Assembly (NCBI RefSeq): GCF_001278035.1
Contig: NZ_CP009452.1
Coordinates: 2,327,501-2,391,500 of the forward strand
Origin: Sphingopyxis sp. 113P3
GTDB lineage: Bacteria > Pseudomonadota > Alphaproteobacteria > Sphingomonadales > Sphingomonadaceae
Length of the DNA: 64,000 nucleotides
Reading direction: 5' to 3'
Shown: in pieces, positions 38,108-47,268 of the stretch
Position numbering within the stretch: the first letter of the stretch is position 1
How the letters are laid out: each line of letters begins with the position of its first letter
Translations under genes and position numbers: made by a program
Notes under the pieces: generated by a model
What the model was told of the DNA's origin: nothing
Databases searched by the model: none
The model's input: the letters and a program-made list of their open reading frames with translations, nothing else

Positions 38108-39282
38108 GTCTCCGGAAGTTGCAAGGTAACGACGGCCTGCGCGGCGATCCCTTCCCGGCGGCCGGTGAAGCCCAGTCGCTCTGTCGTGGTCGCCTTTACA
38201 CTAATATGCGCCGGTGGAATCGCAAGAATTTCGGCAATGCGCGCCCGGATTGGGCCGCGATGCGGGCCGATTTTCGGGGCCTCCGCTACGATGGTGAGGT
38301 CAGCATGGTCGATCCGCCCCCCGGCAGCCTCGACCCTGCGTGCGGCAAAATCGAGGAAGCGCCATGACGCCGCGCCGCGCCACGCGGGATCGGTCGGCGG
38401 GAAATGGGTGCCGATGTCGCCTTCACCGAGCGCACCAAGGATTGCGTCGGTCAGGGCATGAAGTGCGACATCAGCGTCACTGTGCCCTTCAAGTCCATGA
38501 CTGTACTCGATTTCTATGCCGCCGATCCAGAGGGGCTTTCCCGCAACGAGACGGTGGACATCGTAACCCATACCCACCGCGGTTCGAGTTTTCGCTCGGG
38601 CCCCGAGCAGTCCTTCGAGGATTGCCTGGTCCTCGCCATATGTCAGCTTGTGGAGCCGCGCATCGCCAGCAACCGCGACGACGGGTATCCCGAGCCCCCG
38701 AACGAGCTGCGCATCGTCCGTTGCGGTCTCTCCTGCAGCCGCCGCGTGGGCGCGGCGCAGCGTGCCAAGGCGAAAGGCCTGCGGGGTCTGAACGCGCGCC
38801 AAGGCGCTGCGGTCGACCACATCGCCCGCTTCTTCCCCTGCCTGGTGAACGAGCGTGTCGGGGACGGGAAGAGTAGGTATCGCGGCCTCAGCGGTCTCGA
38901 GTGCGCCGAGCAACCGGTCAATGACGGCTGCCTCGATTCCGGGCCGGGCCGCATCGTGGACGAGCACGAGCGCGTCATCCTCCCAATCGGCAATCGCCAA
39001 GAGGCCATTCTCCACCGATTGCTGGCGTTCAGCCCCGGCCGCCGCAAAAATCCAGCCTTCCGGAAGCTCCGGCGTGAGCGCCATGACGTCATCGCTTGCA
39101 ACAAGGACGCCCCCCGATACTCGAGGATGCGCCGAAAGCGCGTCAAGGCTCCACCGGAGGAGCGGCTTGCCTCCGAGGGGCTGAAGCTGCTTGGGGTGCG
39201 CAAACCCGGCACGGGTGCCGCGACCGCCCGCGAGCAGAATCGAGGCGACACGCAGGGAAGGAACAGGCACGGAATCGGACAT
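38104..39282 (-). CDS. ispDF: Bifunctional IspD/IspF (MEP isoprenoid pathway)
   Basis: Combines the cytidylyltransferase (IspD) and 2-C-methyl-D-erythritol 2,4-cyclodiphosphate synthase (IspF). It has 392 residues. The IspD part is about 1-230, with ASILLAGGRGTRAGF and LVHDAARPGIEAAVID. The IspF part follows, with RTAVGMGYDVHRLV, the metal-binding HSDADVALHALTDAILGA and GDIGTHFPPTD. Such fusion is typical of alphaproteobacteria. It is divergent from dusB. Confidence 0.96.
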   Translation of the reverse strand: MSDSVPVPSLRVASILLAGGRGTRAGFAHPKQLQPLGGKPLLRWSLDALSAHPRVSGGVLVASDDVMALTPELPEGWIFAAAGAERQQSVENGLLAIADWEDDALVLVHDAARPGIEAAVIDRLLGALETAEAAIPTLPVPDTLVHQAGEEAGDVVDRSALARVQTPQAFRLGTLRRAHAAAAGETATDDAQLVRGLGIPVVAVAGDARLHKLTYGEDQAILEGLLGARAKTRTAVGMGYDVHRLVAGKPLWIGGIEIEYSHGLEGHSDADVALHALTDAILGALGEGDIGTHFPPTDPAWRGAASWRFLDFAARRVEAAGGRIDHADLTIVAEAPKIGPHRGPIRARIAEILAIPPAHISVKATTTERLGFTGRREGIAAQAVVTLQLPET

Positions 39283-39378
39283 AAGCCGCGCGGGTTAGCG
39301 CAGCATCGGCTTGCGGGAAAGCGCCTTAACGTGTAGGGGCGTGCTCAAATTTTAGGCAAAATCGACGAAAGCTCTCCC

Positions 39379-40377
39379 ATGGCGCCGCTGCCCCCCATCC
39401 AGATCGGCCCAATCACTATCGCGGATCCCGTGATTCTCGCGCCGATGACGGGCGTCACCGACCTTCCGTTCCGCAAGATGGTGCGCCGCTTCGGCTCGGG
39501 GCTCAATGTGACCGAGATGATTGCGAGTCAGGCCGCAATTCGCGAGACGCGCCAATCGATCCAGAAGGCCGCGTGGGACCCGGTTGAGGAACCGGTGTCG
39601 ATGCAGCTCGTCGGCTGCACGCCCTATGAGATGGGCGAGGCGGCGAAACTCAACGAAGATCGCGGTGCGGCCATCATCGACATCAACATGGGCTGCCCGG
39701 TGCGCAAGGTAACCAATGGCGACGCCGGTTCTGCGCTGATGCGCGACGTCACCCTTGCTGCGGCGCTGATCGATGCGTGCGTCAAAGCGGTGTCGGTGCC
39801 GGTGACGGTCAAGATGCGCATGGGGTGGGACCACGACAGTCTGAATGCGCCCGAACTTGCCCATATCGCAGAGGATCTCGGCGCAAAGCTCGTCACCGTG
39901 CATGGCCGCACGCGCAACCAGATGTATCGCGGCACCGCAGACTGGCGTTTCGTGCGCCGGGTCAAGGAAGCGGTCTCGATCCCGGTGATCGTCAACGGTG
40001 ACATTTGCTCGATCGGCGACGCCCGCGCTGCGCTGGCGCAGAGCGGCGCTGACGGCGTGATGATCGGCCGCGGGGCCTATGGGCGGCCGTGGCTGCTTGG
40101 CCAGGTCATGGCTGCACTGCGCGGCGAAGGCGAACGGCCCGACCCCGGTATTGACGAGCAATATGAAATTATCACAACGCATTATAGAGCGATGCTCGAT
40201 CATTATGGCGAAATGACCGGCGTGAATATGGCGCGCAAGCATCTTGGCTGGTACGTCAAGGGGCTGCCGGGTTCGGCCGAGTTTCGCAATCAGGTGAACC
40301 AGATCCCCAACAGCAAGGATGTGCTGGACGCGCTTGAACGCTTCTACGCCCCCTTTCTCAGCAGGGTTGCGGCGTGA
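39379..40377 (+). CDS. dusB: tRNA-dihydrouridine synthase (NifR3 family)
   Basis: FMN enzyme reducing uridine in the tRNA D-loop. It has 332 residues, TIM-barrel. [39 protein letters not shown] (catalytic Cys) and [13 protein letters not shown] are family hallmarks. It is the first gene of the dusB-ntrB-ntrC-ntrY-ntrX-hfq-hflX run. The name NifR3 comes from this position next to ntrBC in other alphaproteobacteria. Its stop overlaps the ntrB GTG start. Confidence 0.95.
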   Translation: MAPLPPIQIGPITIADPVILAPMTGVTDLPFRKMVRRFGSGLNVTEMIASQAAIRETRQSIQKAAWDPVEEPVSMQLVGCTPYEMGEAAKLNEDRGAAIIDINMGCPVRKVTNGDAGSALMRDVTLAAALIDACVKAVSVPVTVKMRMGWDHDSLNAPELAHIAEDLGAKLVTVHGRTRNQMYRGTADWRFVRRVKEAVSIPVIVNGDICSIGDARAALAQSGADGVMIGRGAYGRPWLLGQVMAALRGEGERPDPGIDEQYEIITTHYRAMLDHYGEMTGVNMARKHLGWYVKGLPGSAEFRNQVNQIPNSKDVLDALERFYAPFLSRVAA

Positions 40378-41474
40378 ACGCGCCATCGTCGAGCATTCCG
40401 GCCTTCGACCACCACGAACTCATCCAGTCGCATCCCGTGGCGACACTGCTGGTCGACCGCGGCGGGATCATCCTGTTCGTAAACGCCGCCGCCGAGCAGC
40501 TTTGCAACATGAGCCGTTCGGCAATGGTCGGTCGGGTTGTCTATGACGTCATCCGCATGGATCGCAGCTATCGCCAGCGGATGAGCGATCCTGCAACCTC
40601 GGCGCTATTCGCGCACCGCGCCGAAATTTCCGTAGGCGATCGCAAATCGGTGTTCGCGGACCTGCAGATGGTGCCTTATGGCGCGAGCGGCCACCGCATT
40701 CTGGCGCTTGTCCCCGCGCAGAGCGAGGCCGAACTGATGGGCGGCGCGATCGGTCGGTCGGGCCGCGCCGCCGGGGCCGCCGCCTCGATGCTCGCACATG
40801 AGATCAAGAATCCGCTAGCAGGGATCAAGGGCGCGGCGCAGCTACTCGCGCGCAAGGCCGACGCCGATGGCGAGCGCTTCACGAATCTCATCTGCGCCGA
40901 GGTCGATCGGATCACGACGCTGATCGATCAGATGGAGCATTTCTCGCGTGGCCAGCCGATCGCCTGCGAGGCGATCAATCTCTACCAGCCCATTCATCAG
41001 GCGATCGAGGCAGCGCGCGCCAGGCAGCACCGCGGCGTCAGCTTTACCGAGGATTTCGATCCCTCGCTGCCCCTTGTTCATGGCAATCATGACGCCATGG
41101 TGCAGATCCTGCTCAACCTCCTCACCAACGCGTGCGAAGCATTGGGCGGGCGCGATGACGGCGTGGTCCGCATCGCGACGGCCTACCGCCACGGCCTGTC
41201 GATCGACAAGGGTGATGGGCGGGGGCGGATTGCGCTTCCGATCGAGGTCAGCGTCAGCGACAATGGCCCAGGCGTCCCCTCTGACATCCGCGGCGATCTG
41301 TTCGATCCCTTCGTGACCACCAAGCGCGACGGTCGCGGGCTCGGTCTGGCGCTGGTAGCCAAGCTCGCCCGCGACATGGGCGGGACCGTGCAACATGTAC
41401 GCGATGGCGACTGGACCCGTTTCCGGGTGCATCTGCCGGCCGTGCCCGCACCGAAAGGGGAGCGGCATGGCTGA
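40374..41474 (+). CDS. ntrB: Nitrogen regulation sensor kinase NtrB
   Basis: Cytosolic histidine kinase that phosphorylates NtrC under nitrogen limitation and is controlled by PII. It has 366 residues. An N-terminal PAS domain (about 15-110) is followed by the H-box ([20 protein letters not shown], phospho-His near 142) and a HATPase domain with [10 protein letters not shown] and [18 protein letters not shown]. The start is GTG 40374, overlapping dusB, and the gene ends inside ntrC's start. PII (glnB) is not in this window. Confidence 0.94.
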   Translation: MNAPSSSIPAFDHHELIQSHPVATLLVDRGGIILFVNAAAEQLCNMSRSAMVGRVVYDVIRMDRSYRQRMSDPATSALFAHRAEISVGDRKSVFADLQMVPYGASGHRILALVPAQSEAELMGGAIGRSGRAAGAAASMLAHEIKNPLAGIKGAAQLLARKADADGERFTNLICAEVDRITTLIDQMEHFSRGQPIACEAINLYQPIHQAIEAARARQHRGVSFTEDFDPSLPLVHGNHDAMVQILLNLLTNACEALGGRDDGVVRIATAYRHGLSIDKGDGRGRIALPIEVSVSDNGPGVPSDIRGDLFDPFVTTKRDGRGLGLALVAKLARDMGGTVQHVRDGDWTRFRVHLPAVPAPKGERHG

Positions 41475-42882
41475 CGGCAAGACCATCCTGCTCGTCGAGG
41501 ATGATCCCGCGATCGCGCTGATCATTCGCGAAACTCTCGCTCCCGAATGCAGCCACCTCGCGGCCGTCACGAGCGTCGCGGAACGAAACGCCTGGCTCGC
41601 CGAAAACCGGGCCGACCTCATCATCACCGACGTTGTCCTGCCCGACGGAGACGGCATCGACTCGCTCCCGGGCGCGGGCGTCGACCCCGCCACCCCGGTC
41701 ATCGTGCTGTCGGCGCAGAACACGCTCGACACCGCGGTCCGCGCGACGGGGATCGGCAGCTATGATTACCTCCCCAAACCTTTCGACCTCGACGAACTCA
41801 TTGCCAGTGTGCGTGCTGCGCTCGAACGGCGCGCCGAACCCGCTGCGGCGGCTGACCCGGCGCAAGCTGACAGCCACGGGCTCGTTGGCCGGGCGCCGGC
41901 GATGCAGGCGGTTTACCGCACCATCGCCCGCCTTGCGTCGAACGATTTGGCGGTGCTGATCCTCGGCGAATCCGGGACGGGCAAGGAAGTCGTCGCGCGC
42001 GCAATCCACGCGACAGGCCTGCGACGGGCGGGGCCGTTTGTCGCGATCAATATGGCGGCCATCCCGCGCGAGTTGATCGAGGCGGAGCTGTTCGGACACG
42101 AGAAGGGCGCCTTCACCGGTGCGCACAGCCGCAGCGCGGGGCGGTTCGAGCAGGCAGCGGGAGGCACTTTGTTTCTCGACGAGATCGGCGATATGCCGAT
42201 CGAGGCGCAGACGCGGCTGCTGCGCGTGCTTCAGGTGGGGGAATATTCAACGGTGGGCGGCAGCCAGTCGTTGAAGGCCGACGTCCGCGTTATTGCCGCC
42301 ACGCACCGCGATATGCGCACGCTTGTTGCCGACGGGCGCTTTCGCGAGGACCTCTTCTACCGTCTCAACGTTATCCCGGTCAACCTGCCGCCGCTTCGCG
42401 ACCGGCGTAGCGACATCCCGGCGCTCGTGCGGCATTTCATCGAGGAAGGCCGGCATTCGGGCCTTCCGGTCCGCGAGTTCGCGCCCGCCGCCATGCAGAT
42501 GCTTGAGCGTCACGACTGGCCGGGCAACGTCCGGGAGCTCGGCAATGTCGTACAGCGGCTCGCTGTGCTGTCGCGCGATGCTGTCGTGACAGTCCGCGAC
42601 GTCGAGGGTGTCCTCTACGAGAGCGGCGAAAGCAGCCCTGCCGAGCCCGCCGATCTCATCGCCCGTGCAGTTGATGACTGGGCCCGCGAACAGCTTGCCG
42701 GCTTCGGGGCCGACGGCGATATCCACGCGCGGCTCGAAGCGATCGTCGAGGCCGCCTTGCTGCGCCGAACCCTTCGTGAAGTCCGCGGGAACCAGCTCGA
42801 AGCTGCCCGGCGGCTTGGCATCAATCGCAACACGCTTCGCAAACGTCTCGTTCAGCTCGAAATCGACCCTGCTCACCCTTGA
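41467..42882 (+). CDS. ntrC: Nitrogen regulator NtrC (sigma-54 activator)
   Basis: Response regulator of 471 residues. An N-terminal receiver domain (ILLVEDDPAIALIIRE, phospho-Asp in LIITDVVLPDGDG) precedes a sigma-54 AAA+ domain with Walker A GESGTGKEV and an intact GAFTGA in EKGAFTGAHSR. A Fis-like HTH at the C-terminus reads AARRLGINRNTLRKRL. The full GAFTGA means it can remodel sigma-54 RNA polymerase, unlike the NtrX in this operon. It starts eight bases before the ntrB end. Confidence 0.96.
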   Translation: MADGKTILLVEDDPAIALIIRETLAPECSHLAAVTSVAERNAWLAENRADLIITDVVLPDGDGIDSLPGAGVDPATPVIVLSAQNTLDTAVRATGIGSYDYLPKPFDLDELIASVRAALERRAEPAAAADPAQADSHGLVGRAPAMQAVYRTIARLASNDLAVLILGESGTGKEVVARAIHATGLRRAGPFVAINMAAIPRELIEAELFGHEKGAFTGAHSRSAGRFEQAAGGTLFLDEIGDMPIEAQTRLLRVLQVGEYSTVGGSQSLKADVRVIAATHRDMRTLVADGRFREDLFYRLNVIPVNLPPLRDRRSDIPALVRHFIEEGRHSGLPVREFAPAAMQMLERHDWPGNVRELGNVVQRLAVLSRDAVVTVRDVEGVLYESGESSPAEPADLIARAVDDWAREQLAGFGADGDIHARLEAIVEAALLRRTLREVRGNQLEAARRLGINRNTLRKRLVQLEIDPAHP

Positions 42883-42954
42883 GAGGGCGTTTTGGCGCGC
42901 AATGTAGAATAAAATGCGCCGAAACGCGGTGACGCACGATATTGTGTGTTCTCT

Positions 42955-45276
42955 ATGCAACAGGTTTGTCGTATCGACGCAACAATGGCGAAGTCGGCTC
43001 CCCTGGCTCTCGATATTGATTCCGACGGCGAGACGGTACGCTCGGGCGCGTGGCGCTTTGCCGCGCCTGAATATTACACGCTTGCACTGATCGTCAGCAT
43101 CGGCGTTGCAACCTATATCTTCGTCACCGGGGACGCGCAGAGCGAGCGGCTGCTGACCCCAGCCCTCGTTGCAGCGATCATGGTCGCCAATCTCGTGCCC
43201 GCAATGGCGCTGATCGTCCTCATCGGAAGCCGCGTCGCGCGCGCGCGCGCGGTCCATTCGATGGCGGGCGGCAGCGGGCGTCTTCACGTGCGCCTTGTCG
43301 CACTCTTCTCGCTGATCGCTGCCGCACCGACGCTTCTTGTCGTGATCTTTGCCTCGCTGCTTTTCCAGTTCGGGGTCGATTTCTGGTATTCGGACCGCTC
43401 GCGCGGCATGTTCGAAAATGCCGCGGGTATCGCCAAGGCTTTCTATGAGGACAGCCAGAAATCGCTCGGCGCCAACACTGTGGTGATGGCGAAGGATATC
43501 GCGGGCTATCTCCAGCGCTTCCCCGTCGACAGCGAGGCGTTCAGCGACCGTTACCTGCAGCAGGTCGTGCTGCGCGAAATGAGCGAGTCCGCCATCATTG
43601 AAGTCGGCGCGGACGGCATCGCCCGTACGCCAACGATGATCGACCCGGACAATCGCGCGGCGGAAGGGCGCATAACCCCCGCCGTTGTTCAACGGCTCAA
43701 CAGCGGGGAGGATGTCGTCATCACGCGGCAGGCCGACCGGATCGAAGCCGCGACCCGTATCCCGGGCCGGCAGAACGCTTATCTCTACGCAGCGCGGAAC
43801 GCCAATACGATCGGTCTGCAGCAGTTCGACCGCGCAAGCACGGTGCTCGCCGACTACAACGCGCTCTTCGACCGGTCGCAGCTTTTGCAACTGCAATTTC
43901 ACGGCGCACTTTATCTCGGCTCCTTGTTGCTGCTCGCGCTCGCGGTGATCGGCGCTATCGTCGTGGCCGACCGTATCGTGCGTCCACTCGGAACACTCGT
44001 GGGCGCGGCGCGCACAGCAGCAGGCGGCGATCTTTCAGTCCGCGTGACGCCGACCGAGCGCAACGACGAAATCGCGGTTTTGACGCGTGCCTTCAACCGA
44101 ATGACGGAGCAGCTCCAGGGGCAGACGAGCGCGCTCGTCAATGTCAACGAACAGCTCGAGGCAAGGCGCGTTTTCATCGAGGCAGTGCTCAGCGGCGTGA
44201 CCTCGGCGGTCGTGTCGGTAGACCGGAAACACCATATTCTCCTTGCCAACGCCGCGGCCGAGCGGCTGATCGGTACCGAAGGCGCAAGCCTGACGGGCAA
44301 ATCTCTCGCCGAAGTGGCGCCCGAACTTGAGCAATTGCTGGCGAGCAACGAGCGCGAAGCGATTGTCCAGCTCGCGCGCAAGGATGCCGAACCTGCGACC
44401 TTCGCCGCCAAGGCGGTCGCGCAGGGTGATGGCTTCGTGCTCAGCTTCGAGGACATCACGCAGCAACTCGCCGACCAGCGCCGCGCCGCATGGTCCGACG
44501 TTGCGCGGCGGATCGCGCATGAGATCAAGAATCCGCTGACGCCGATCCAGCTCGCCGCGGAGCGGCTGCAACGCCGGTTCGGCGACAAGGTAGAAGGCGA
44601 TGCGGCGACCTTCCGCAGGTTGACCGATACGGTGATCCGTCAGGTGCATGACATGCGCCGCATGGTCGATGAATTCTCAAGCTTTGCGCGCATGCCGAAG
44701 CCAACTTTCGGGGTCGAGGATGTGCGCGACATCCTGAAACAGGCGGTTTTCCTCTTCGAGGTCGCAAAGCCCGACATCGCATTTGCCGTGACCATGCCGG
44801 AAGAGGTCGAGCCGCTCGTCTGCGATCGTCGCCTCTTGTCCCAAGCGCTCACGAACATCGTAAAAAATGCTGTTGAAGCCATTGAAGAAAAGTCAAAAAC
44901 GTCTGACTCTCTGCCAGCAGGCCACGTCATGGCTTCGCTCGACATTGACGAGGCTAACGCCATCCGTATCCGCATCGCGGACGACGGGATTGGCCTTCCC
45001 GATGCACGCGATGCCATCGCGGAGCCCTATATGACGACGCGCCAGGGCGGCACCGGTCTTGGCCTTGCGATCGTCAAGAAGATTGTCGAGCAACATTTTG
45101 GCGAACTTGAATTTTCAGACAATCCGGCGGGACAGGGGACGTGTGTGACGCTGGTCCTTCACCCCGACCGGCTGAGACACCTCGCGGGGAAGGGGGGAGA
45201 GGTGAGCGCGGGACAGGGCGAATCGGTTCCGGGCCGGATCAGGAATCGACAAGACAGGGAAGACCATGGCGCTTGA
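42955..45276 (+). CDS. ntrY: Sensor histidine kinase NtrY
   Basis: Membrane-bound partner of NtrX, implicated in nitrogen and redox signalling in other alphaproteobacteria. It has about 773 residues. Several N-terminal transmembrane segments (YYTLALIVSIGVATYIFV, LVPAMALIVLIGSRVA, LIAAAPTLLVVIFASLLF, YLGSLLLLALAVIGAIVV) are followed by HAMP, PAS, and kinase core [19 protein letters not shown] with HATPase TRQGGTGLGLAIVKKI. Start is uncertain: GTG 42946, ATG 42955 or ATG 42985 are possible, none with a good ribosome site. It overlaps ntrX by 11 bases. Confidence 0.92.
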   Translation: MQQVCRIDATMAKSAPLALDIDSDGETVRSGAWRFAAPEYYTLALIVSIGVATYIFVTGDAQSERLLTPALVAAIMVANLVPAMALIVLIGSRVARARAVHSMAGGSGRLHVRLVALFSLIAAAPTLLVVIFASLLFQFGVDFWYSDRSRGMFENAAGIAKAFYEDSQKSLGANTVVMAKDIAGYLQRFPVDSEAFSDRYLQQVVLREMSESAIIEVGADGIARTPTMIDPDNRAAEGRITPAVVQRLNSGEDVVITRQADRIEAATRIPGRQNAYLYAARNANTIGLQQFDRASTVLADYNALFDRSQLLQLQFHGALYLGSLLLLALAVIGAIVVADRIVRPLGTLVGAARTAAGGDLSVRVTPTERNDEIAVLTRAFNRMTEQLQGQTSALVNVNEQLEARRVFIEAVLSGVTSAVVSVDRKHHILLANAAAERLIGTEGASLTGKSLAEVAPELEQLLASNEREAIVQLARKDAEPATFAAKAVAQGDGFVLSFEDITQQLADQRRAAWSDVARRIAHEIKNPLTPIQLAAERLQRRFGDKVEGDAATFRRLTDTVIRQVHDMRRMVDEFSSFARMPKPTFGVEDVRDILKQAVFLFEVAKPDIAFAVTMPEEVEPLVCDRRLLSQALTNIVKNAVEAIEEKSKTSDSLPAGHVMASLDIDEANAIRIRIADDGIGLPDARDAIAEPYMTTRQGGTGLGLAIVKKIVEQHFGELEFSDNPAGQGTCVTLVLHPDRLRHLAGKGGEVSAGQGESVPGRIRNRQDREDHGA

Positions 45277-46645
45277 TATTTTGATCGTCGACGACGAACG
45301 CGACATTTGCGAACTGGTGGCCGGCGTCATGGAGGACGAGGGCTATGAAGCGCGCACCGCGTCCAACAGCGATGCAGCGCTTGAGGCCATCCGTCAGCGC
45401 CGCCCCTCGCTCGCGCTGATCGACGTCTGGCTGCAAGGCTCACGGCTCGATGGGCTGGGGCTGGTCGAAGCGATCAAGACGTTCGATCCAACGCTCCCGA
45501 TTATCGTCATTTCGGGGCACGGCGGGCTCGATACAGCGGTGGCTGCGATTCGCCGCGGCGCCTTCGATTTTATCGAAAAGCCGTTCGAAGCCGAGCGATT
45601 GCTCCACCTCGTCGCACGGGCGACCGAGAGCGAGCGGCTCAAATTCGAATATGAACGGCTGCGCGAGCGCGCCGGACCTGCCGACGAACTCACGGGTACG
45701 AGCGCTGCGATCAACAATGTTCGCGCGACGCTGAAGCGTGTCGCGGGGACCGGAAGCCGGGTGCTCATCACAGGTGCGCCGGGCGTCGGAAAGGAGGTCG
45801 CCGCGCGCGTGCTCCATGGATGGAGCGGACGGCAGAACGCGCCGTTTCGCGTCATTTCGTCGGCGCGCATGGACCCTGAAACGGTCGAGGCAGAATTATT
45901 CGGCACTGAATCCGACGATGGAGCGATCCGCGTCGGTCTGCTGGAGCAGGCGCATGGCGGGACGCTGTTCCTCGACGAGGTTGCCGACATGCCGATCACG
46001 ACGCAGGGCAAGATATTGCGTGTTCTCACCGATCAGAGCTTTACCCGCGTCGGCGGACGCACGATGATCCGGGTTGATGTGCGCATCATTTCGGGCTCCG
46101 CGCGTGACCTGATGACCGAGATCGCCGAAAGCCGTTTTCGCGAGGATCTCTATTACCGCCTCAACGTCGTTCCGGTTCACATCCCGCCACTGCGCGAGCG
46201 GCGCGACGATATCGCGAGCCTGTGCGACCATTTTGTACGCCGCTACGCCGCCGACCGCCGGGTACCGCCGCCCCAGATCAGTGCCGAGGCGATGGCCGCG
46301 CTTCAGGCGCACGACTGGCCCGGCAATGTGCGTGAGCTGCGCAACGTGATCGAACGGGTGATGATCCTCGCGCCTAGCGACCGGCTGGGCCGCATTGACG
46401 TCGACATGTTGCCCGCCGAGCTGGTTCGAGGCGGCACGGACATTCTGCCCGGCACCGAATCGATCACCGCCATTCCCCTCAAGGAAGCGCGCGAAAACTT
46501 CGAGCGCGAGTATCTGCGCATCCAGATCAACCGTTTTTCGGGCAATATCTCGCGCACCGCGACCTTCATCGGCATGGAGAGGTCCGCCTTGCACCGCAAG
46601 CTGAAGCTTTTGGGATTGACCGATAATCCTGAAAGTGACGGGTGA
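45266..46645 (+). CDS. ntrX: Response regulator NtrX without GAFTGA loop
   Basis: Partner of NtrY. It has 459 residues. The receiver domain (LDILIVDDERDICELVAGV; phospho-Asp in ALIDVWLQGSRLDG) is followed by an AAA+ domain with Walker A GAPGVGKEV and Walker B FLDEVADMP. A C-terminal Fis-like HTH contains RTATFIGMERSALHRKL. Where NtrC-type activators have GAFTGA, this protein reads TESDDGAIRVG, so it should not open sigma-54 promoters in the usual way. It probably acts as a repressor or sigma-70 activator (inference). Confidence 0.94.
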   Translation: MALDILIVDDERDICELVAGVMEDEGYEARTASNSDAALEAIRQRRPSLALIDVWLQGSRLDGLGLVEAIKTFDPTLPIIVISGHGGLDTAVAAIRRGAFDFIEKPFEAERLLHLVARATESERLKFEYERLRERAGPADELTGTSAAINNVRATLKRVAGTGSRVLITGAPGVGKEVAARVLHGWSGRQNAPFRVISSARMDPETVEAELFGTESDDGAIRVGLLEQAHGGTLFLDEVADMPITTQGKILRVLTDQSFTRVGGRTMIRVDVRIISGSARDLMTEIAESRFREDLYYRLNVVPVHIPPLRERRDDIASLCDHFVRRYAADRRVPPPQISAEAMAALQAHDWPGNVRELRNVIERVMILAPSDRLGRIDVDMLPAELVRGGTDILPGTESITAIPLKEARENFEREYLRIQINRFSGNISRTATFIGMERSALHRKLKLLGLTDNPESDG

Positions 46646-46762
46646 AGGCTTTGCGCTAGACCTGCCGGGCGCTTTGCCGCATATTGCGCATCGCCAAAAT
46701 GAACAGGACGGAGTGCCCAAGCTCCGCCTAGCGGTATCCCCCGCCAAGAACAGGAGGCCAAT

Positions 46763-47260
46763 GTGTCCGATAAAAGCCAGAATCTTCAGGATCTCTTCCT
46801 CAACGCCCTGCGCCGCAGCAAGACGCCGGTGACGATGTTCCTCGTCAAGGGCGTGAAGCTCCAGGGAATCATCACCTGGTTCGACAATTTCTCGCTGCTT
46901 TTGCGGCGCGATGGCCAGTCGCAGCTTGTGTACAAGCACGCGATCTCGACGATCATGCCTTCGCACGATTTCGACCTTGCAGCGCTCGGCGATGATGTGC
47001 GTGATGCGCCGCCGAGCAAGGGCAAGGCGCTCCAGGATGTGTTCCTGAACGCGGTGCGGCGGTCCGATGAATCGGTGACCATGTTCCTCGTCAACGGCGT
47101 GATGCTGCAGGGCGATATTGTCGCGTTCGACCTCTTCTGCATGCTCCTCGAGCGCGAGCGGCAGGTGCAGCTTGTCTACAAGCATGCGATTTCGACGGTG
47201 CAGCCGAACGGCCCGGTCAATTTGACCGACAATGGCGACGGGGACGGCGCCGACGCCTGA
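46763..47260 (+). CDS. hfq: Tandem-domain RNA chaperone Hfq (two Sm domains)
   Basis: Sm-fold RNA chaperone mediating sRNA-mRNA pairing. A usual Hfq has one domain of about 70-100 residues; here 165 residues contain two. Repeat 1 is about 7-66 ([20 protein letters not shown] to [12 protein letters not shown]). Repeat 2 is about 93-152 ([20 protein letters not shown] to [12 protein letters not shown]). They are joined by an acidic linker and followed by a short acidic tail. Both keep the YKHAIST Sm2 motif and the RR lateral-rim pair. The start is GTG 46763 after a perfect AGGAGG. Assembly would presumably be three chains per six-domain ring. Confidence 0.95.
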   Translation: MSDKSQNLQDLFLNALRRSKTPVTMFLVKGVKLQGIITWFDNFSLLLRRDGQSQLVYKHAISTIMPSHDFDLAALGDDVRDAPPSKGKALQDVFLNAVRRSDESVTMFLVNGVMLQGDIVAFDLFCMLLERERQVQLVYKHAISTVQPNGPVNLTDNGDGDGADA

Positions 47261-47268
47261 CCGAACCT

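Noticed and set aside
42883-42954. Sigma-54 promoter or operator between ntrC and ntrY
   Set aside because: A weak GGCGC/GCGCC pairing exists, but no -24/-12 GG-GC element with correct spacing was found.
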